Shown: piece by piece, positions 52,339 through 61,681 of the stretch
Position numbering within the stretch: the stretch's first letter is position 1
Layout of the letters: every line of letters starts with the position of its first letter
From: an uncultured Candidatus Melainabacteria bacterium
GTDB lineage: Bacteria > Cyanobacteriota > Vampirovibrionia > Gastranaerophilales > Gastranaerophilaceae
Length of the DNA stretch: 64,000 bases
Direction of reading: 5' to 3'
Assembly: GCA_950096985.1 (NCBI GenBank)
Contig: CATNBA010000005.1
Span: 1 to 64,000 of the forward strand
Notes under the pieces: model-generated
Seen by the model: only the letters and a program-made list of their open reading frames with translations
Databases searched by the model: none
Told to the model about the DNA's origin: nothing
Program-made: the position numbers and the translations under genes

Positions 52339-52733
52339 CTCTTGAATGCAAAGTGTTTAAATAAAATATAAGTTATAACAGATGCTATTAATATTGAAAA
52401 TAATTGTCCGACATAAACATTTTTTGATATAAACCTTACAATAAATTCAAGTATTAAAGCATTACATGTATAACTAATTACCCAAGTTGTACAGCATTTC
52501 AAATACTCTTGAAGCCAATTACCTTTTGTACAAAAAACAAATAGTTTTTGGTTTATAAATGAAAAAACAGATGAAATAATCCACTGCAAAGCAACACAAA
52601 GTTGATAATGTTCCTGCCCTATAAAAAAAACGGCAATTGCAAATATAATATACGAAAAAGAAGCATTAATCCCGCCTATCAACAAAAATCTTATTTTATC
52701 CGGGATTTGGCACCATTTGTTATATAATTCCAT
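52335..52733 (-). CDS. GtrA family membrane protein
   Basis: 132 residues with four membrane segments; FLLIGGINASFSYIIFAIAV (residues 16-35), FINQKLFVFC and the final ITYILFKHFAFKS are typical GtrA patterns. GtrA proteins are thought to help move polyprenyl-linked sugars across the membrane for glycan modification. The start overlaps the end of gatD by one base, so a wall-modification link is plausible. Confidence 0.88.
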   Translation of the reverse strand: MELYNKWCQIPDKIRFLLIGGINASFSYIIFAIAVFFIGQEHYQLCVALQWIISSVFSFINQKLFVFCTKGNWLQEYLKCCTTWVISYTCNALILEFIVRFISKNVYVGQLFSILIASVITYILFKHFAFKS

Positions 52734-53467
52734 TAATAAGCCTTTCCGACAAGCGAATTATGAGTTCTTAATTCAATTTCATCATCAAGTTCAACCAATT
52801 TAATCTTTTCACCGTAACGTTTTTCAAGTGCCAGTTCAATCAAATAATCTGCAAAATGCGGATTTTTCGGCAACAGCGAACCATGCAAATATGTTCCGAA
52901 CACATTTTTATAACGCCCGCCTTCAAAGCCGTCCTGTCCGTTATTGCCGTTACCGACAATAATTTTACCCAACGGTTTCGTTTCACCCTGAAGGTATGTC
53001 AACCCGCTGTGGTTTTCAAACCCTACAAGGGTTTCAGGCTTTAGAAAAGCAGTTTCAACAGTAACATTTCCGATAAATCTTTTTTTGCCTGCAATGGTAT
53101 AAGCATCCATTAGACTAATACCGAGAAGTTTATCACCATCAAAGGGCTGGTAATAGTGACCGAAAAGCTGGTATCCTCCGCAAATTCCCAGAAACACCGA
53201 ACCTCTGTCGCGTTCCTCAGTTAGAAAATCTTTATTTGAATAAAGTTCGGATGCGACTTCCTGCTGTTGTTTATCCTGTCCTCCGCCAATGAAATATAAA
53301 TCATGCTCATCTATCTTATCACCAATTCCGATTTCTTCGAACTTAACAGAAATGCCACGCCACTCACAGCGTTTTTTAAGCGTAATAATATTTCCCATAT
53401 CCCCATATAAATTCAGAAGTTTAGGATATAGATGTGCTATTGATATTTTCAAATCTTTTTCTGCCAT
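52733..53467 (-). CDS. gatD: Lipid II isoglutaminyl synthase, glutaminase subunit GatD
   Basis: 244 residues, close to the 243 of S. aureus GatD. The beginning HLYPKLLNLYGDMGNIITLKKR, GGGQDKQQQEVASEL, the nucleophile Cys96 in GICGGYQ, VGFENHSGLTYL and His195 in GTYLHGSLLP all match GatD. It supplies ammonia to MurT, which amidates the D-Glu of lipid II. murT, its usual neighbour, is not in this window. TATAAT (53480-53475) ends seven bases before the ATG with no Shine-Dalgarno, so the mRNA looks leaderless; the promoter lies in the palindrome shared with tatD. Confidence 0.93.
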   Translation of the reverse strand: MAEKDLKISIAHLYPKLLNLYGDMGNIITLKKRCEWRGISVKFEEIGIGDKIDEHDLYFIGGGQDKQQQEVASELYSNKDFLTEERDRGSVFLGICGGYQLFGHYYQPFDGDKLLGISLMDAYTIAGKKRFIGNVTVETAFLKPETLVGFENHSGLTYLQGETKPLGKIIVGNGNNGQDGFEGGRYKNVFGTYLHGSLLPKNPHFADYLIELALEKRYGEKIKLVELDDEIELRTHNSLVGKAY

Positions 53468-53470
53468 GAC

Positions 53471-53502
53471 TAAAATTATATCACAATCGTGATATAATTT
53501 TA
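53471..53502. promoter_or_regulatory. Perfect palindrome with two mirror-image -10 promoters (gatD / tatD)
   Basis: TAAAATTATATCAC, AATC, then GTGATATAATTTTA: two 14-base arms in perfect inverted symmetry. Each arm carries an extended -10 box TGATATAAT reading outward (hexamers 53493-53498 forward, 53480-53475 reverse), each seven bases from an ATG (53506 and 53467). The centre ATATCAC/GTGATAT has the form of a repressor site. Confidence 0.85.
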
Positions 53503-53505
53503 ACT

Positions 53506-54261
53506 ATGATAGACACACATTCACACATAAATATGATTGAAGAAATTTCGCTTGACGAAGTTATTAATAATGCAATAGAAAGCGGAGTTGACAAAATAAT
53601 AGTACCGTCCGCATATCCAAAAGATATTGACGATGTTATGACACTTATTGACAAATACGATAATATATACGGGATGCTTGGAGTTCATCCGACAGAAGTT
53701 AAGGATTGGACAGATGGTTTAATTGATAAAATTAAAGAATATTCAAAACATCCTAAAATTGTTGCAATTGGCGAAATCGGACTTGATTATTATTGGGATA
53801 AAAGTTTTAATGATTTACAAAAAGAAGTTTTTATCAAACAAGTAAAACTTGCAAATGAACTTAATTTGCCAATTTCAGTTCATGACAGAGAAGCGCACAA
53901 AGATACATTTGATATTTTAAAAAAATACAATAAAGGCTCAAAAATTGTTATGCACTGCTTTTCGGGAAGCATCGAATTTGCACGTGAATGTATAAAAGAA
54001 GGTTGGTATCTGGCATTGGGCGGAGTAGTAACTTTTAAAAACGCAATAAAAATGAAAGAAGTTGCAACTGACATACCGCTTGGAAAATTATTGCTTGAAA
54101 CAGATGCCCCATACTTAACCCCCGTTCCATATAGAGGAAAAGAAAATCAGCCTGCTTATACAAAATTTGTTGTAGAAGAAATCGCAAAATTGCGGGGTAT
54201 ATCTGTTGATGAAGTAGATAAAATTACAACCAAAAACGCAAACGAGGTGTTCGGTATATGA
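53506..54261 (+). CDS. tatD: TatD family metal-dependent DNase
   Basis: 251 residues of the TatD TIM-barrel: IDTHSHINMI with His5 and His7, GVHPTEV, VAIGEIGLDYYWDK with the metal-binding Glu, PISVHDREAHKDT, MHCFSGS, and LLLETDAPYLTPVPYRG with the catalytic Asp. These enzymes act as 3'-5' exonucleases or deoxyribonucleases in repair. Looks leaderless (TATAAT seven bases before the ATG). ATGA overlap with tlyA. Confidence 0.94.
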   Translation: MIDTHSHINMIEEISLDEVINNAIESGVDKIIVPSAYPKDIDDVMTLIDKYDNIYGMLGVHPTEVKDWTDGLIDKIKEYSKHPKIVAIGEIGLDYYWDKSFNDLQKEVFIKQVKLANELNLPISVHDREAHKDTFDILKKYNKGSKIVMHCFSGSIEFARECIKEGWYLALGGVVTFKNAIKMKEVATDIPLGKLLLETDAPYLTPVPYRGKENQPAYTKFVVEEIAKLRGISVDEVDKITTKNANEVFGI

Positions 54262-55061
54262 AAGAAAGATTAGACAAATACCTGACAGATTTAGGTTATT
54301 TTGAAACCAAAAGCAAAGCATCCGCTGCGATTTTGGCAGGGCATGTAAAAATTAATGACGAATATATTACAAAAGCAGGTTTTCAGATTAACCCCGCAAA
54401 AGAATATGAGATTATTGTAAAATCTATGCCTTACGTATCACGCGGCGGATTTAAACTAAAAAAAGCCCTGGATGCGTTTAATTTCTCACCAAAAGACAGA
54501 ATTTGTTTTGATGCAGGAGCTTCAACAGGCGGATTTACAGACTGCCTGTTACAAAACGGGGCAAAATTTGTTTATGCGGTTGATGTCGGCTACGGGCAAC
54601 TGGATTGGAAAATCCGTTCAGATGAACGCATAAAAACAATTGAGCGCACAAACCTTAAAATTTGCTCTTTTGAAGAAATTTATTCTGAAGGAGACCTGGT
54701 TGCAGACCTGCTTGTAAGCGACTTATCATTTATTTCATTAACAAAAGTTCTGCCAAATTTAAAAACATTATTAAAACCCGAATTTCATGAAATGATTTGT
54801 CTTATCAAACCGCAATTTGAAGCGGGCAAGGAAAAAGTTGAAAAAGGCGGAGTTGTCCGTGATAAAAAAGTCCACTTAGAAGTAATTGAAAATGTAATAA
54901 CTTGTGCAAAAGATTTAGGCTACAAAATCAACGGACTTACTTTTTCCTCAATCAAAGGTCCGTCGGGAAATATAGAATATCTCATATGGCTTTCAACAGC
55001 AAATGAAAGTTCATATGAGATAAAATTAACGGTTGATGAGGCTTTTTTAACTCTTAGTTAA
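54258..55061 (+). CDS. tlyA: TlyA family rRNA (cytidine-2'-O)-methyltransferase
   Basis: 267 residues: an S4 RNA-binding domain (residues 2-60, RLDKYLTDLGYFETKSKASAA) followed by an FtsJ-like methyltransferase with the SAM motif CFDAGASTGGFTDCLL, ALDVGYGQLDW-type VDVGYGQLDW, VSDLSFISL and LIKPQFEAGKE. TlyA proteins methylate C1920 of 23S rRNA, and in some species also C1409 of 16S, which affects capreomycin sensitivity. Translation is coupled to tatD. It converges with the 137-residue gene, overlapping by 15 bases. Confidence 0.93.
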   Translation: MKERLDKYLTDLGYFETKSKASAAILAGHVKINDEYITKAGFQINPAKEYEIIVKSMPYVSRGGFKLKKALDAFNFSPKDRICFDAGASTGGFTDCLLQNGAKFVYAVDVGYGQLDWKIRSDERIKTIERTNLKICSFEEIYSEGDLVADLLVSDLSFISLTKVLPNLKTLLKPEFHEMICLIKPQFEAGKEKVEKGGVVRDKKVHLEVIENVITCAKDLGYKINGLTFSSIKGPSGNIEYLIWLSTANESSYEIKLTVDEAFLTLS

Positions 55062-55460
55062 TGTTACAAGAGGTGTTGCACCGTTTAAATCAATATATCT
55101 AAAAAAGTTTAAAACAATTCCGGGAGCAAAGAAATAATTATTGTTTGTTGGAGTTATTTTAAGCATTGATTTTGTATCATCAATTTTTACAACACTTGCC
55201 AGATACTGTTTCCCTGCCGCCGTAAACAATATGTAACCTGTTTTGGATTGAATTTCATCCACAGTAAATTTATTTTCTTTAGCTGAAGCAACAGCCATAT
55301 AAAAAAGTTTTTCTGCCGGCAGAATGTAGCTTCTCGTGCATATTTTAAAATCAACATTTTGCGGAGTTACAAGAGCAGTCATCGAAGGCTGCTCGTCAGC
55401 TTTTACAAATGGCACACCTAAGACAAACAATATAAATAATACAATTAGATTTCTTTCCAT
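55047..55460 (-). CDS. Small exported protein, unknown
   Basis: 137 residues with a signal peptide (MERNLIVLFILFVLGVPFVKA, cleavage before DEQPS). The mature part is beta-rich (GYILFTAAGKQYLASVVKIDD) with no recognised family. The ATG lies inside the end of polA (16-base overlap), so it is translated downstream of polA. Its 3' end overlaps tlyA. Confidence 0.75.
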   Translation of the reverse strand: MERNLIVLFILFVLGVPFVKADEQPSMTALVTPQNVDFKICTRSYILPAEKLFYMAVASAKENKFTVDEIQSKTGYILFTAAGKQYLASVVKIDDTKSMLKITPTNNNYFFAPGIVLNFFRYIDLNGATPLVTLTKS

Positions 55461-58222
55461 GATTCCCCTGCATTAATATCTACAACAAGAGGTACAGACA
55501 AAGGCTGATTTAATTCCATAGCCTCTTTCACCAGTTCCTTAACTTTTTCCAGTTCTGGTTTATAAACCTCAACCACAAGTTCATCATGAACCTGCATTAT
55601 CATTTTAGATTTTAAATTATTTTCTTTTAATTTTTGAGAAAAATCTATCATAGCCATTTTCATTAAATCGGCAGCTGTACCTTGCATTGGCTGATTAATC
55701 GCTGCACGTTTTGCAAACTCTCTAATCATTGCATTAGAACTTGCAAGTTCTGTTTCCAAATATCTTCTGCGCCCAAAGACAGTTTCAACATAGCCTTTTT
55801 CCTCAACCATTTTGATAGTGCCTTCCATGTATGCTTTTACCCTTGGATAAGTTGCGAAATATCTGTTAATAAAATCTTCAGCCTCAGAATTTGATATACC
55901 CAGAGCTTTTGCAAGTCCGTATTTGCTTTGACCATATATAATCCCGAAATTTACTGCTTTTGCTTTATATCGCATTTCTTTTGTTACGTTTTCCACAGGC
56001 ACATCAAATACTTTTGATGCTGTTAATGTATGAATATCAGCTCCGCTGTTAAATGCTTCCACAAGATTTTTATCCTGAGAAATATGAGCCAATAAACGCA
56101 ATTCAATTTGAGAATAATCAGCAGATAAAATCATACCATTCTTTCTATCCTGAGCTACAAATGCATTTCGAATTTTATTACCCTCATCAGTCCTAATCGG
56201 AATATTTTGTAAATTAGGATTTGAAGAGGACAAACGACCTGTCACTGTAACTGTCTGATTATATGTTGTATGAATTCTACCATCTTTAGCATCAATCAAT
56301 GCAGGCAAAGCTTCTGTATATGTTGATTTAAGTTTTGCATATTTTCTATATTCAAGGATTAAATTAGCAATCTCATATTCATGAGCAAGTTCTTCAAGAA
56401 CTGCCGCATTAGTTGAAAAAGCAGTTTTACCGCGTTTTTTCTTCGCTTTTAAACCCATTTTTACAAACAAAACTTCACCGACCTGGCGAGGCGAATTTAT
56501 ATTAAATGAACATCCTGCAATATCAAATATCTTGCATTCAATTTTCTTTAATTCCTCATCCATCAATGAAGTTAATGAGATTAAATAATTTTCATCAATC
56601 GCAACACCGTTATATTCCATATCTGCAAGAACAATTGCTAAAGGAACTTCTACATTGCATGTAAGATTTAATTCATCTGTATCCAAATCTTTTTGCCAAA
56701 ATTTTGTTAACTCACATATAGTCGAAATTTCATCACAAGCGTTATTAAAAGCGCTTTCGCACGGAGCATCCGAAAATTTCAACGGATTTTTTTTATCAAA
56801 TAATCCGTATGGAATAATAGCATGCCCAAGATGCTCAAGTGCTTGAATATCTAAATCATGTTTACGCGCAGCATCTTTAACGTAGCTTGCAAGCATTACA
56901 TCAAAATATATTCCTTTTAAACAGATTCCGTAGTTTCTCAAAATATTATACTGCGTTTTAGCATCAAATACTGACTTTTGGATTTTTTCATCTTCAAATA
57001 CAGGCTTTAATTGTGAAAGAACATCTTCAGTACGCAGTTGATTTTCTATATTAGAATGCCCGACAGGAATATAAAAAGCTTTATCATTATAAGCAAAAGC
57101 AAATCCTGTTATATGAGAAATTAAAGCACTCTGCACATCCGCAAAAACTTTGAAGGCAATACTTTTTTGCTCTTTTAATTCTTTAATTAATATTTCAAAA
57201 TCAGAAGTATCAACAATTAATTTATGTTCAAAATTTAATTCACAATCCTTATTTAACTCATCATTTACAACATCAGCGAAAAACCCCAGCTGCTGAGTAG
57301 TTTCATTTTGCGGAGTTACTCTTTCAACTTTATCAAAAGAATATAAAATTGAGTTAATATTTTTTATAAAAGTATAAAACTGCATTTTTTTCAAATATTC
57401 GGTAACTATTGTAACATCAGGCAGTTCCACTCGGGTCATGTCAAAATCAAAATTAACATCAAGATTACGTACAATAGTCGCAAGATATTGGCTCATCTTA
57501 GCCTGTTCTTTTCCTTCACAAATTTTCTGTTTTATTGATTTTTCAGGAATATTCTCGCAATCTTTAAGAATAGCATCTAAAGAACCGTATCTGTCAAGAA
57601 GTTTTTGAGCTGTTTTTTCTCCAATACCCTTTACTCCAGGAATACAGTCTGAGACATCACCGCGTAATCCTTTGTAATCAACTACCTGATTAGGATAAAC
57701 GCCTAATTTTTCATATATTCTGTCCCAATTAAATTCAATAAGTTCACCTTTTGAAGGCAAAATAACTTTCACGCATCCTTCTTTATCAACAAGCTGGAAA
57801 GCATCCTGATCACCAGTTAAAATTAAAACTTTATGCCCAAGTTCACACGCCTCGCGAGAAATTGTACCAATAACATCATCAGCCTCAAAACCTTCTTTTG
57901 TATAAATAGGAATATTAAAAGCTTTTAGACCTTCATAAATCAAGCCCATCTGCTCACGCATCGTATCAGGCATAGCAGAACGATTACACTTATAATCTGA
58001 ATAAGTTTCTGTCCTAAAAGTTTTATGACTTACATCAAATGCAACAGCAATTGCATCAGCCTTCAACTCCTTATTTTTTAATAAGTCAAATATAGCCTTA
58101 AAAAAACCGTATACAGCCCATGTCGGAACACCCTCGGATGTCCTCATATTAGTTCTCTCTAACGCATAAAACTGGCGAAAAGCCAATGCGTGTCCATCAA
58201 TTAAAATTAAAGTCTTTCCCAT
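55445..58222 (-). CDS. polA: DNA polymerase I
   Basis: 925 residues from the ATG at 58222 (MGKTLILIDGHALAFRQFYA); the frame open upstream adds six residues. Domains: 5'-3' exonuclease/FEN (1-290; EADDVIGTI, KGLRGDVSDCIPGVKGIGEKTAQ), a 3'-5' exonuclease-like domain (about 330-520) and the polymerase (A motif DYSQIELRLLAHIS, O helix RYKAKAVNFGIIYG, C motif QVHDELVVEV). The 3'-5' exonuclease region reads SIAFKVFADV where an active domain would have the DxE metal pair, so proofreading is probably lost, as in many PolA. Confidence 0.96.
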   Translation of the reverse strand: MGKTLILIDGHALAFRQFYALERTNMRTSEGVPTWAVYGFFKAIFDLLKNKELKADAIAVAFDVSHKTFRTETYSDYKCNRSAMPDTMREQMGLIYEGLKAFNIPIYTKEGFEADDVIGTISREACELGHKVLILTGDQDAFQLVDKEGCVKVILPSKGELIEFNWDRIYEKLGVYPNQVVDYKGLRGDVSDCIPGVKGIGEKTAQKLLDRYGSLDAILKDCENIPEKSIKQKICEGKEQAKMSQYLATIVRNLDVNFDFDMTRVELPDVTIVTEYLKKMQFYTFIKNINSILYSFDKVERVTPQNETTQQLGFFADVVNDELNKDCELNFEHKLIVDTSDFEILIKELKEQKSIAFKVFADVQSALISHITGFAFAYNDKAFYIPVGHSNIENQLRTEDVLSQLKPVFEDEKIQKSVFDAKTQYNILRNYGICLKGIYFDVMLASYVKDAARKHDLDIQALEHLGHAIIPYGLFDKKNPLKFSDAPCESAFNNACDEISTICELTKFWQKDLDTDELNLTCNVEVPLAIVLADMEYNGVAIDENYLISLTSLMDEELKKIECKIFDIAGCSFNINSPRQVGEVLFVKMGLKAKKKRGKTAFSTNAAVLEELAHEYEIANLILEYRKYAKLKSTYTEALPALIDAKDGRIHTTYNQTVTVTGRLSSSNPNLQNIPIRTDEGNKIRNAFVAQDRKNGMILSADYSQIELRLLAHISQDKNLVEAFNSGADIHTLTASKVFDVPVENVTKEMRYKAKAVNFGIIYGQSKYGLAKALGISNSEAEDFINRYFATYPRVKAYMEGTIKMVEEKGYVETVFGRRRYLETELASSNAMIREFAKRAAINQPMQGTAADLMKMAMIDFSQKLKENNLKSKMIMQVHDELVVEVYKPELEKVKELVKEAMELNQPLSVPLVVDINAGESWKEI

Positions 58223-58271
58223 ATACACATTTTCCCACAAATATCACTATAAGACAAATTTTTAACATATA

Positions 58272-58297
58272 AAAAAACTCCCTTATGGGAGTTTTTT
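58272..58297 (-). terminator. Terminator of clpX
   Basis: AAAAAACTCCC / GGGAGTTTTTT with loop TTAT; symmetric. It overlaps the clpX stop codon and lies 50 bases before polA. Confidence 0.9.
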
Positions 58298-59597
58298 ATG
58301 CTGTAATTTCTTTATCCTTTGGAGTTGGAAGTTTAACCACTTCTGCATTCTTTCGATTTTTGACCATATCTGCCGTAACAACAAATTTGTCCATATCAGA
58401 CTTTGTTGGAACATCATACATAACGTCAAGCATGATTTCTTCAACAATAGAACGTAATGCTCTGGCACCTGTTTTACGTTTTATAGCCTCTTGAGCAATC
58501 AAATCAATTGCATCAGGTTCAAATTCCAAATCAACACCGTCCATTTCTAACAAACATTTATATTGTTTTACAACAGCATTTTTAGGCTCTGTCAAAATCA
58601 TTTTCAATGTTTTTTCGTTTAATTGGTCAAGAACTGCATACACAGGAACACGACCAATAAATTCAGGAATTAGACCAAATTTTAACAAATCTTCGGGCTG
58701 CAACTTTTTAAGCATTCTTGCCGCTGCCGCCTCTTTCTCAACCTGAGTTAAAGGAGCTTTAGCACCAAAGCCTACAGAAGTACCAACATCCGCTCTGCGT
58801 TCAACGATTTTATCCAAACCTACAAACGCACCGCCGACTATGAATAAGATATTGCTGGTATCAATATCAATCATTTCTTGATGCGGATGTTTGCGACCGC
58901 CCTGTGGAGGAACGTGTGCAACAGTACCTTCAATTAATTTCAATAAAGCCTGTTGAACACCTTCACCGGAAACATCTCTGGTGATTGATGTGTTTTCAGA
59001 TTTTCTTGAAATTTTATCGATTTCGTCAATATAAATAATACCTCGTTCTGCTTTTTTAGGATCAAATTCAGCATTCTGGTATAATCTTAAAAGAATATTT
59101 TCAACGTCATCACCGACATAACCAGCTTCGGTCAAAGTAGTAGCATCTGCCACTGCAAATGGTACATCAAGCATTTTTGCAAGAGTTTGAGCAAGCAAAG
59201 TTTTACCTGAACCGGTAGGTCCGACAAGCAGAATATTTGATTTCTGAATTTCAACAGTGTTTTTTAAATCTGCTGTTTTATTATGCTTTAGACGTTTATA
59301 GTGGTTATATACAGCTACAGCAAGAACTTTTTTAGCATCATCCTGCCCTACAATGTATTCATCAAGATAAGCTTTGATTTCATGCGGTTTAGGGATAGCT
59401 TTTTCTTCGCCGATTTCGCCGTCTTCAGAACCTTCTTTATCTTTATTTCCAAAGAATTCTTCGTCTAATATTTGATTACAAAGATCAACACATTCATCAC
59501 AGATATATACCTCAGGACCTGCAATAAGTTTTTTTACCTGATCCTGTGATTTGCCGCAAAATGAACATTTTAATCTGTTATCATCATGTTTAGCCAT
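58296..59597 (-). CDS. clpX: ATP-dependent protease ATP-binding subunit ClpX
   Basis: 433 residues. The zinc-binding domain has Cys11, Cys14, Cys33 and Cys36; Walker A is [12 protein letters not shown], the pore loop GYVGDD, Walker [11 protein letters not shown], and RKH-containing GGRKHPHQE, then the IGF region [14 protein letters not shown] for binding ClpP is present in its normal place. ClpX unfolds proteins for ClpP. It ends the tig-clpP-clpX gene order (10 bases after clpP). Compare with the free zinc finger at 6618. Confidence 0.97.
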   Translation of the reverse strand: MAKHDDNRLKCSFCGKSQDQVKKLIAGPEVYICDECVDLCNQILDEEFFGNKDKEGSEDGEIGEEKAIPKPHEIKAYLDEYIVGQDDAKKVLAVAVYNHYKRLKHNKTADLKNTVEIQKSNILLVGPTGSGKTLLAQTLAKMLDVPFAVADATTLTEAGYVGDDVENILLRLYQNAEFDPKKAERGIIYIDEIDKISRKSENTSITRDVSGEGVQQALLKLIEGTVAHVPPQGGRKHPHQEMIDIDTSNILFIVGGAFVGLDKIVERRADVGTSVGFGAKAPLTQVEKEAAAARMLKKLQPEDLLKFGLIPEFIGRVPVYAVLDQLNEKTLKMILTEPKNAVVKQYKCLLEMDGVDLEFEPDAIDLIAQEAIKRKTGARALRSIVEEIMLDVMYDVPTKSDMDKFVVTADMVKNRKNAEVVKLPTPKDKEITA

Positions 59598-59607
59598 TTT
59601 ATTATCC

Positions 59608-60198
59608 TTATTTCAATATATCTCTGGATACAACTTTATCAATCATACCGTATTCAAGAGCTTCCTGCGGTGTCATGATATAGTCGCGATCTGTATCTTT
59701 TTCAATTTTCTTAATAGACTGACCTGTATTAGAGGCAAGAATTTCATTCAATGATTTTTTAATTCTTATAATTTCAGCAGCTTGAATTTCAATATCTGTA
59801 GCCTGACCTTGAGCTCCGCCTAAAGGTTGGTGAATTAACACTCTTGAATGAGGCAAAGCCAAACGCTTACCTTTAGTACCTGATGATAACAGGAAGGCTC
59901 CCATTGAAGCAGCTTGTCCTAAACAAATTGTAGATACATCCGCTCTAATATGCTGCATTGTATCATAGATAGCAAAACCGGCAGTTACTGAACCTCCCGG
60001 ACTGTTGATATATAACATAATATCTTTTTCCGGATTTTCACTGTCTAATAACAACAATTGTGCAACAACAAGGTTAGCAACCATATCATCAATAGGTGTT
60101 CCTAAGAAAATAATTCTTTCTCTCAATAATCTTGAGAAAATATCAAAAGAACGTTCGCCTCTGCTTGATTGTTCTACTACTACGGGTACAAAGCTCAT
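59608..60198 (-). CDS. clpP: ATP-dependent Clp protease proteolytic subunit
   Basis: 196 residues of the ClpP serine protease: Ser98 in [14 protein letters not shown], His123 in SRVLIHQP, Asp172 in [20 protein letters not shown] is the oxyanion region. AGGAGATAATAT precedes the ATG. tig lies upstream, with a hairpin between them, and clpX follows after ten bases. Confidence 0.97.
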   Translation of the reverse strand: MSFVPVVVEQSSRGERSFDIFSRLLRERIIFLGTPIDDMVANLVVAQLLLLDSENPEKDIMLYINSPGGSVTAGFAIYDTMQHIRADVSTICLGQAASMGAFLLSSGTKGKRLALPHSRVLIHQPLGGAQGQATDIEIQAAEIIRIKKSLNEILASNTGQSIKKIEKDTDRDYIMTPQEALEYGMIDKVVSRDILK

Positions 60199-60245
60199 AT
60201 ATTATCTCCTATTTTAATTATGTACTATTATTTAGTTTTAATCAA

Positions 60246-60274
60246 ATATGTGCCGTTGTAAATACGGCACATAT
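60246..60274 (-). promoter_or_regulatory. Perfect hairpin between tig and clpP
   Basis: ATATGTGCCGT / ACGGCACATAT with a seven-base loop (11 base pairs) about 50 bases before clpP. No run of U follows on the tig-to-clpP strand, so it is not a normal terminator; a processing site, mRNA-stability element or repressor site is possible. Confidence 0.7.
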
Positions 60275-60290
60275 ATTAGATTTAATATTT

Positions 60291-61586
60291 TTATTTTACA
60301 ACAACTTTGTTGTTTTGCATCAAGAAATCACGTACTTTATCATTCATAGCCTGTTGTGAAATTGATGCGATAATTTCAGGATTTTGACCTAACTGCTTAA
60401 CAAGATCTTGAGGTTTTAAACCATAAGCCATACCTAACTGACTAAATTTTTGCTCTAAATCTTTTTGTTCAAGTTTAAGATTTTCTTCTTTCGCAATTTT
60501 ATCAATTACAAGAGAATTTTTAATTCTTACAAGGGCATCTTCCGATAAATTTTTAAGCAATTCATCCTGACCTTGCGCTTTAACAAGATTTTCCCAATCA
60601 ATACCCTGAGCTGCAAGTCTTTGCTTGTACTCTTCTCTCAATGAATTTGCTTCTCTGTCAATCATAGATTGAGGAATATCAACCTTAGCAGCATCAATTA
60701 CAGTTTTAAAAATTTCATTTTCAGAGTTTTGTTTATCTGTTCTTTCTCTTTGTTCATCTATATATTTTTGAATATCAGCTTTCAATTCATCAACAGTTTT
60801 AAACTGACCCAATTTTTGAGCAAACTCATCATTCAATTCAGGTAATTTCTTTTCTTTGATTTCGTTAATTTTAATTTTGAAAACAGCCGGCTGACCTTTT
60901 AACTTTTCATCATGATAATCCTCTGGGAATGTAACCTTGATTTCAAATTCTTCATTAATATTTTTACCCACTAATTGTTCTGCAAATCCCGGAATAAAGT
61001 TTGAATGAGCCAAGTCTAGCGGATAATTTTTAGCTTCTCCGCCCTGAATTTTTTCTCCGTTTGCATAACCGTCAAAATCAATTACTGCAATGTCTGTTTC
61101 TTTAGTCGGTCTGTCAATAACTGTTTCTTGTGTACTATGCTGTTCAAGAAGTCTGTCTAATTGTTTTTGAAGTGCATCAGCATCAGCCGGAGTACCTTTT
61201 ACTTCCACTGTTAAATCTTTGTACTGACCTAAAGTCACTTCAGGTCTTAATTCAGCTTTAGCTGTTACTGTTAAATCTTCACCGATATTAAAATTGTATT
61301 CTGTAATATATGGTTGAGCAATAATATCAAGCTTATTGTCAGCAACTGCCTGATTAATAGCTCTTGGCATTAAATATTCAATAGCTTCCTGTTTAATTCT
61401 TTCTGTACCTACGTGTCTTTCAACAACCGCACGCGGAGCTTTACCTTTTCTAAATCCATCAATATTAACATATTGAGATATTTTTCTTACAGCGTTGTTA
61501 TATGCATCCACAGCATCTTTCGCAGGAATTGTAATATTCAATTTTACTACATTTTCTTTTTCGTTTTCCAAAGTTACTTTCATCAT
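60291..61586 (-). CDS. tig: Trigger factor
   Basis: 431 residues: ribosome-binding N domain with GFRKGKAPRAVVERH (the GFRxGKxP signature, about 43-58), a peptidyl-prolyl isomerase domain (about 155-240; IDFDGYANGEKIQGGEAKNYPLDL; IPGFAEQLVGKN) and a helical C domain. It folds new proteins at the ribosome exit. AGGATATA precedes an ATGATG start. Order tig-clpP-clpX is widespread. Confidence 0.96.
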   Translation of the reverse strand: MMKVTLENEKENVVKLNITIPAKDAVDAYNNAVRKISQYVNIDGFRKGKAPRAVVERHVGTERIKQEAIEYLMPRAINQAVADNKLDIIAQPYITEYNFNIGEDLTVTAKAELRPEVTLGQYKDLTVEVKGTPADADALQKQLDRLLEQHSTQETVIDRPTKETDIAVIDFDGYANGEKIQGGEAKNYPLDLAHSNFIPGFAEQLVGKNINEEFEIKVTFPEDYHDEKLKGQPAVFKIKINEIKEKKLPELNDEFAQKLGQFKTVDELKADIQKYIDEQRERTDKQNSENEIFKTVIDAAKVDIPQSMIDREANSLREEYKQRLAAQGIDWENLVKAQGQDELLKNLSEDALVRIKNSLVIDKIAKEENLKLEQKDLEQKFSQLGMAYGLKPQDLVKQLGQNPEIIASISQQAMNDKVRDFLMQNNKVVVK

Positions 61587-61666
61587 TTATATCCTTATGT
61601 TACTAATACTATATGCCTTTATGATAGCGCAAAAAAGAATTTGTGCAAGTTCTAAAAAGCTTTTTA

Positions 61667-61675
61667 TGATATAAT
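61667..61675 (+). promoter_or_regulatory. Extended -10 promoter of the DUF374 gene
   Basis: TGATATAAT; hexamer 61670-61675 ends six bases before the ATG at 61682. The 95-base gap 61587-61681 also carries the tig promoter; TTGCAC-16-TATCAT on the reverse strand is a candidate. Confidence 0.6.
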
Positions 61676-61681
61676 CAAAGC

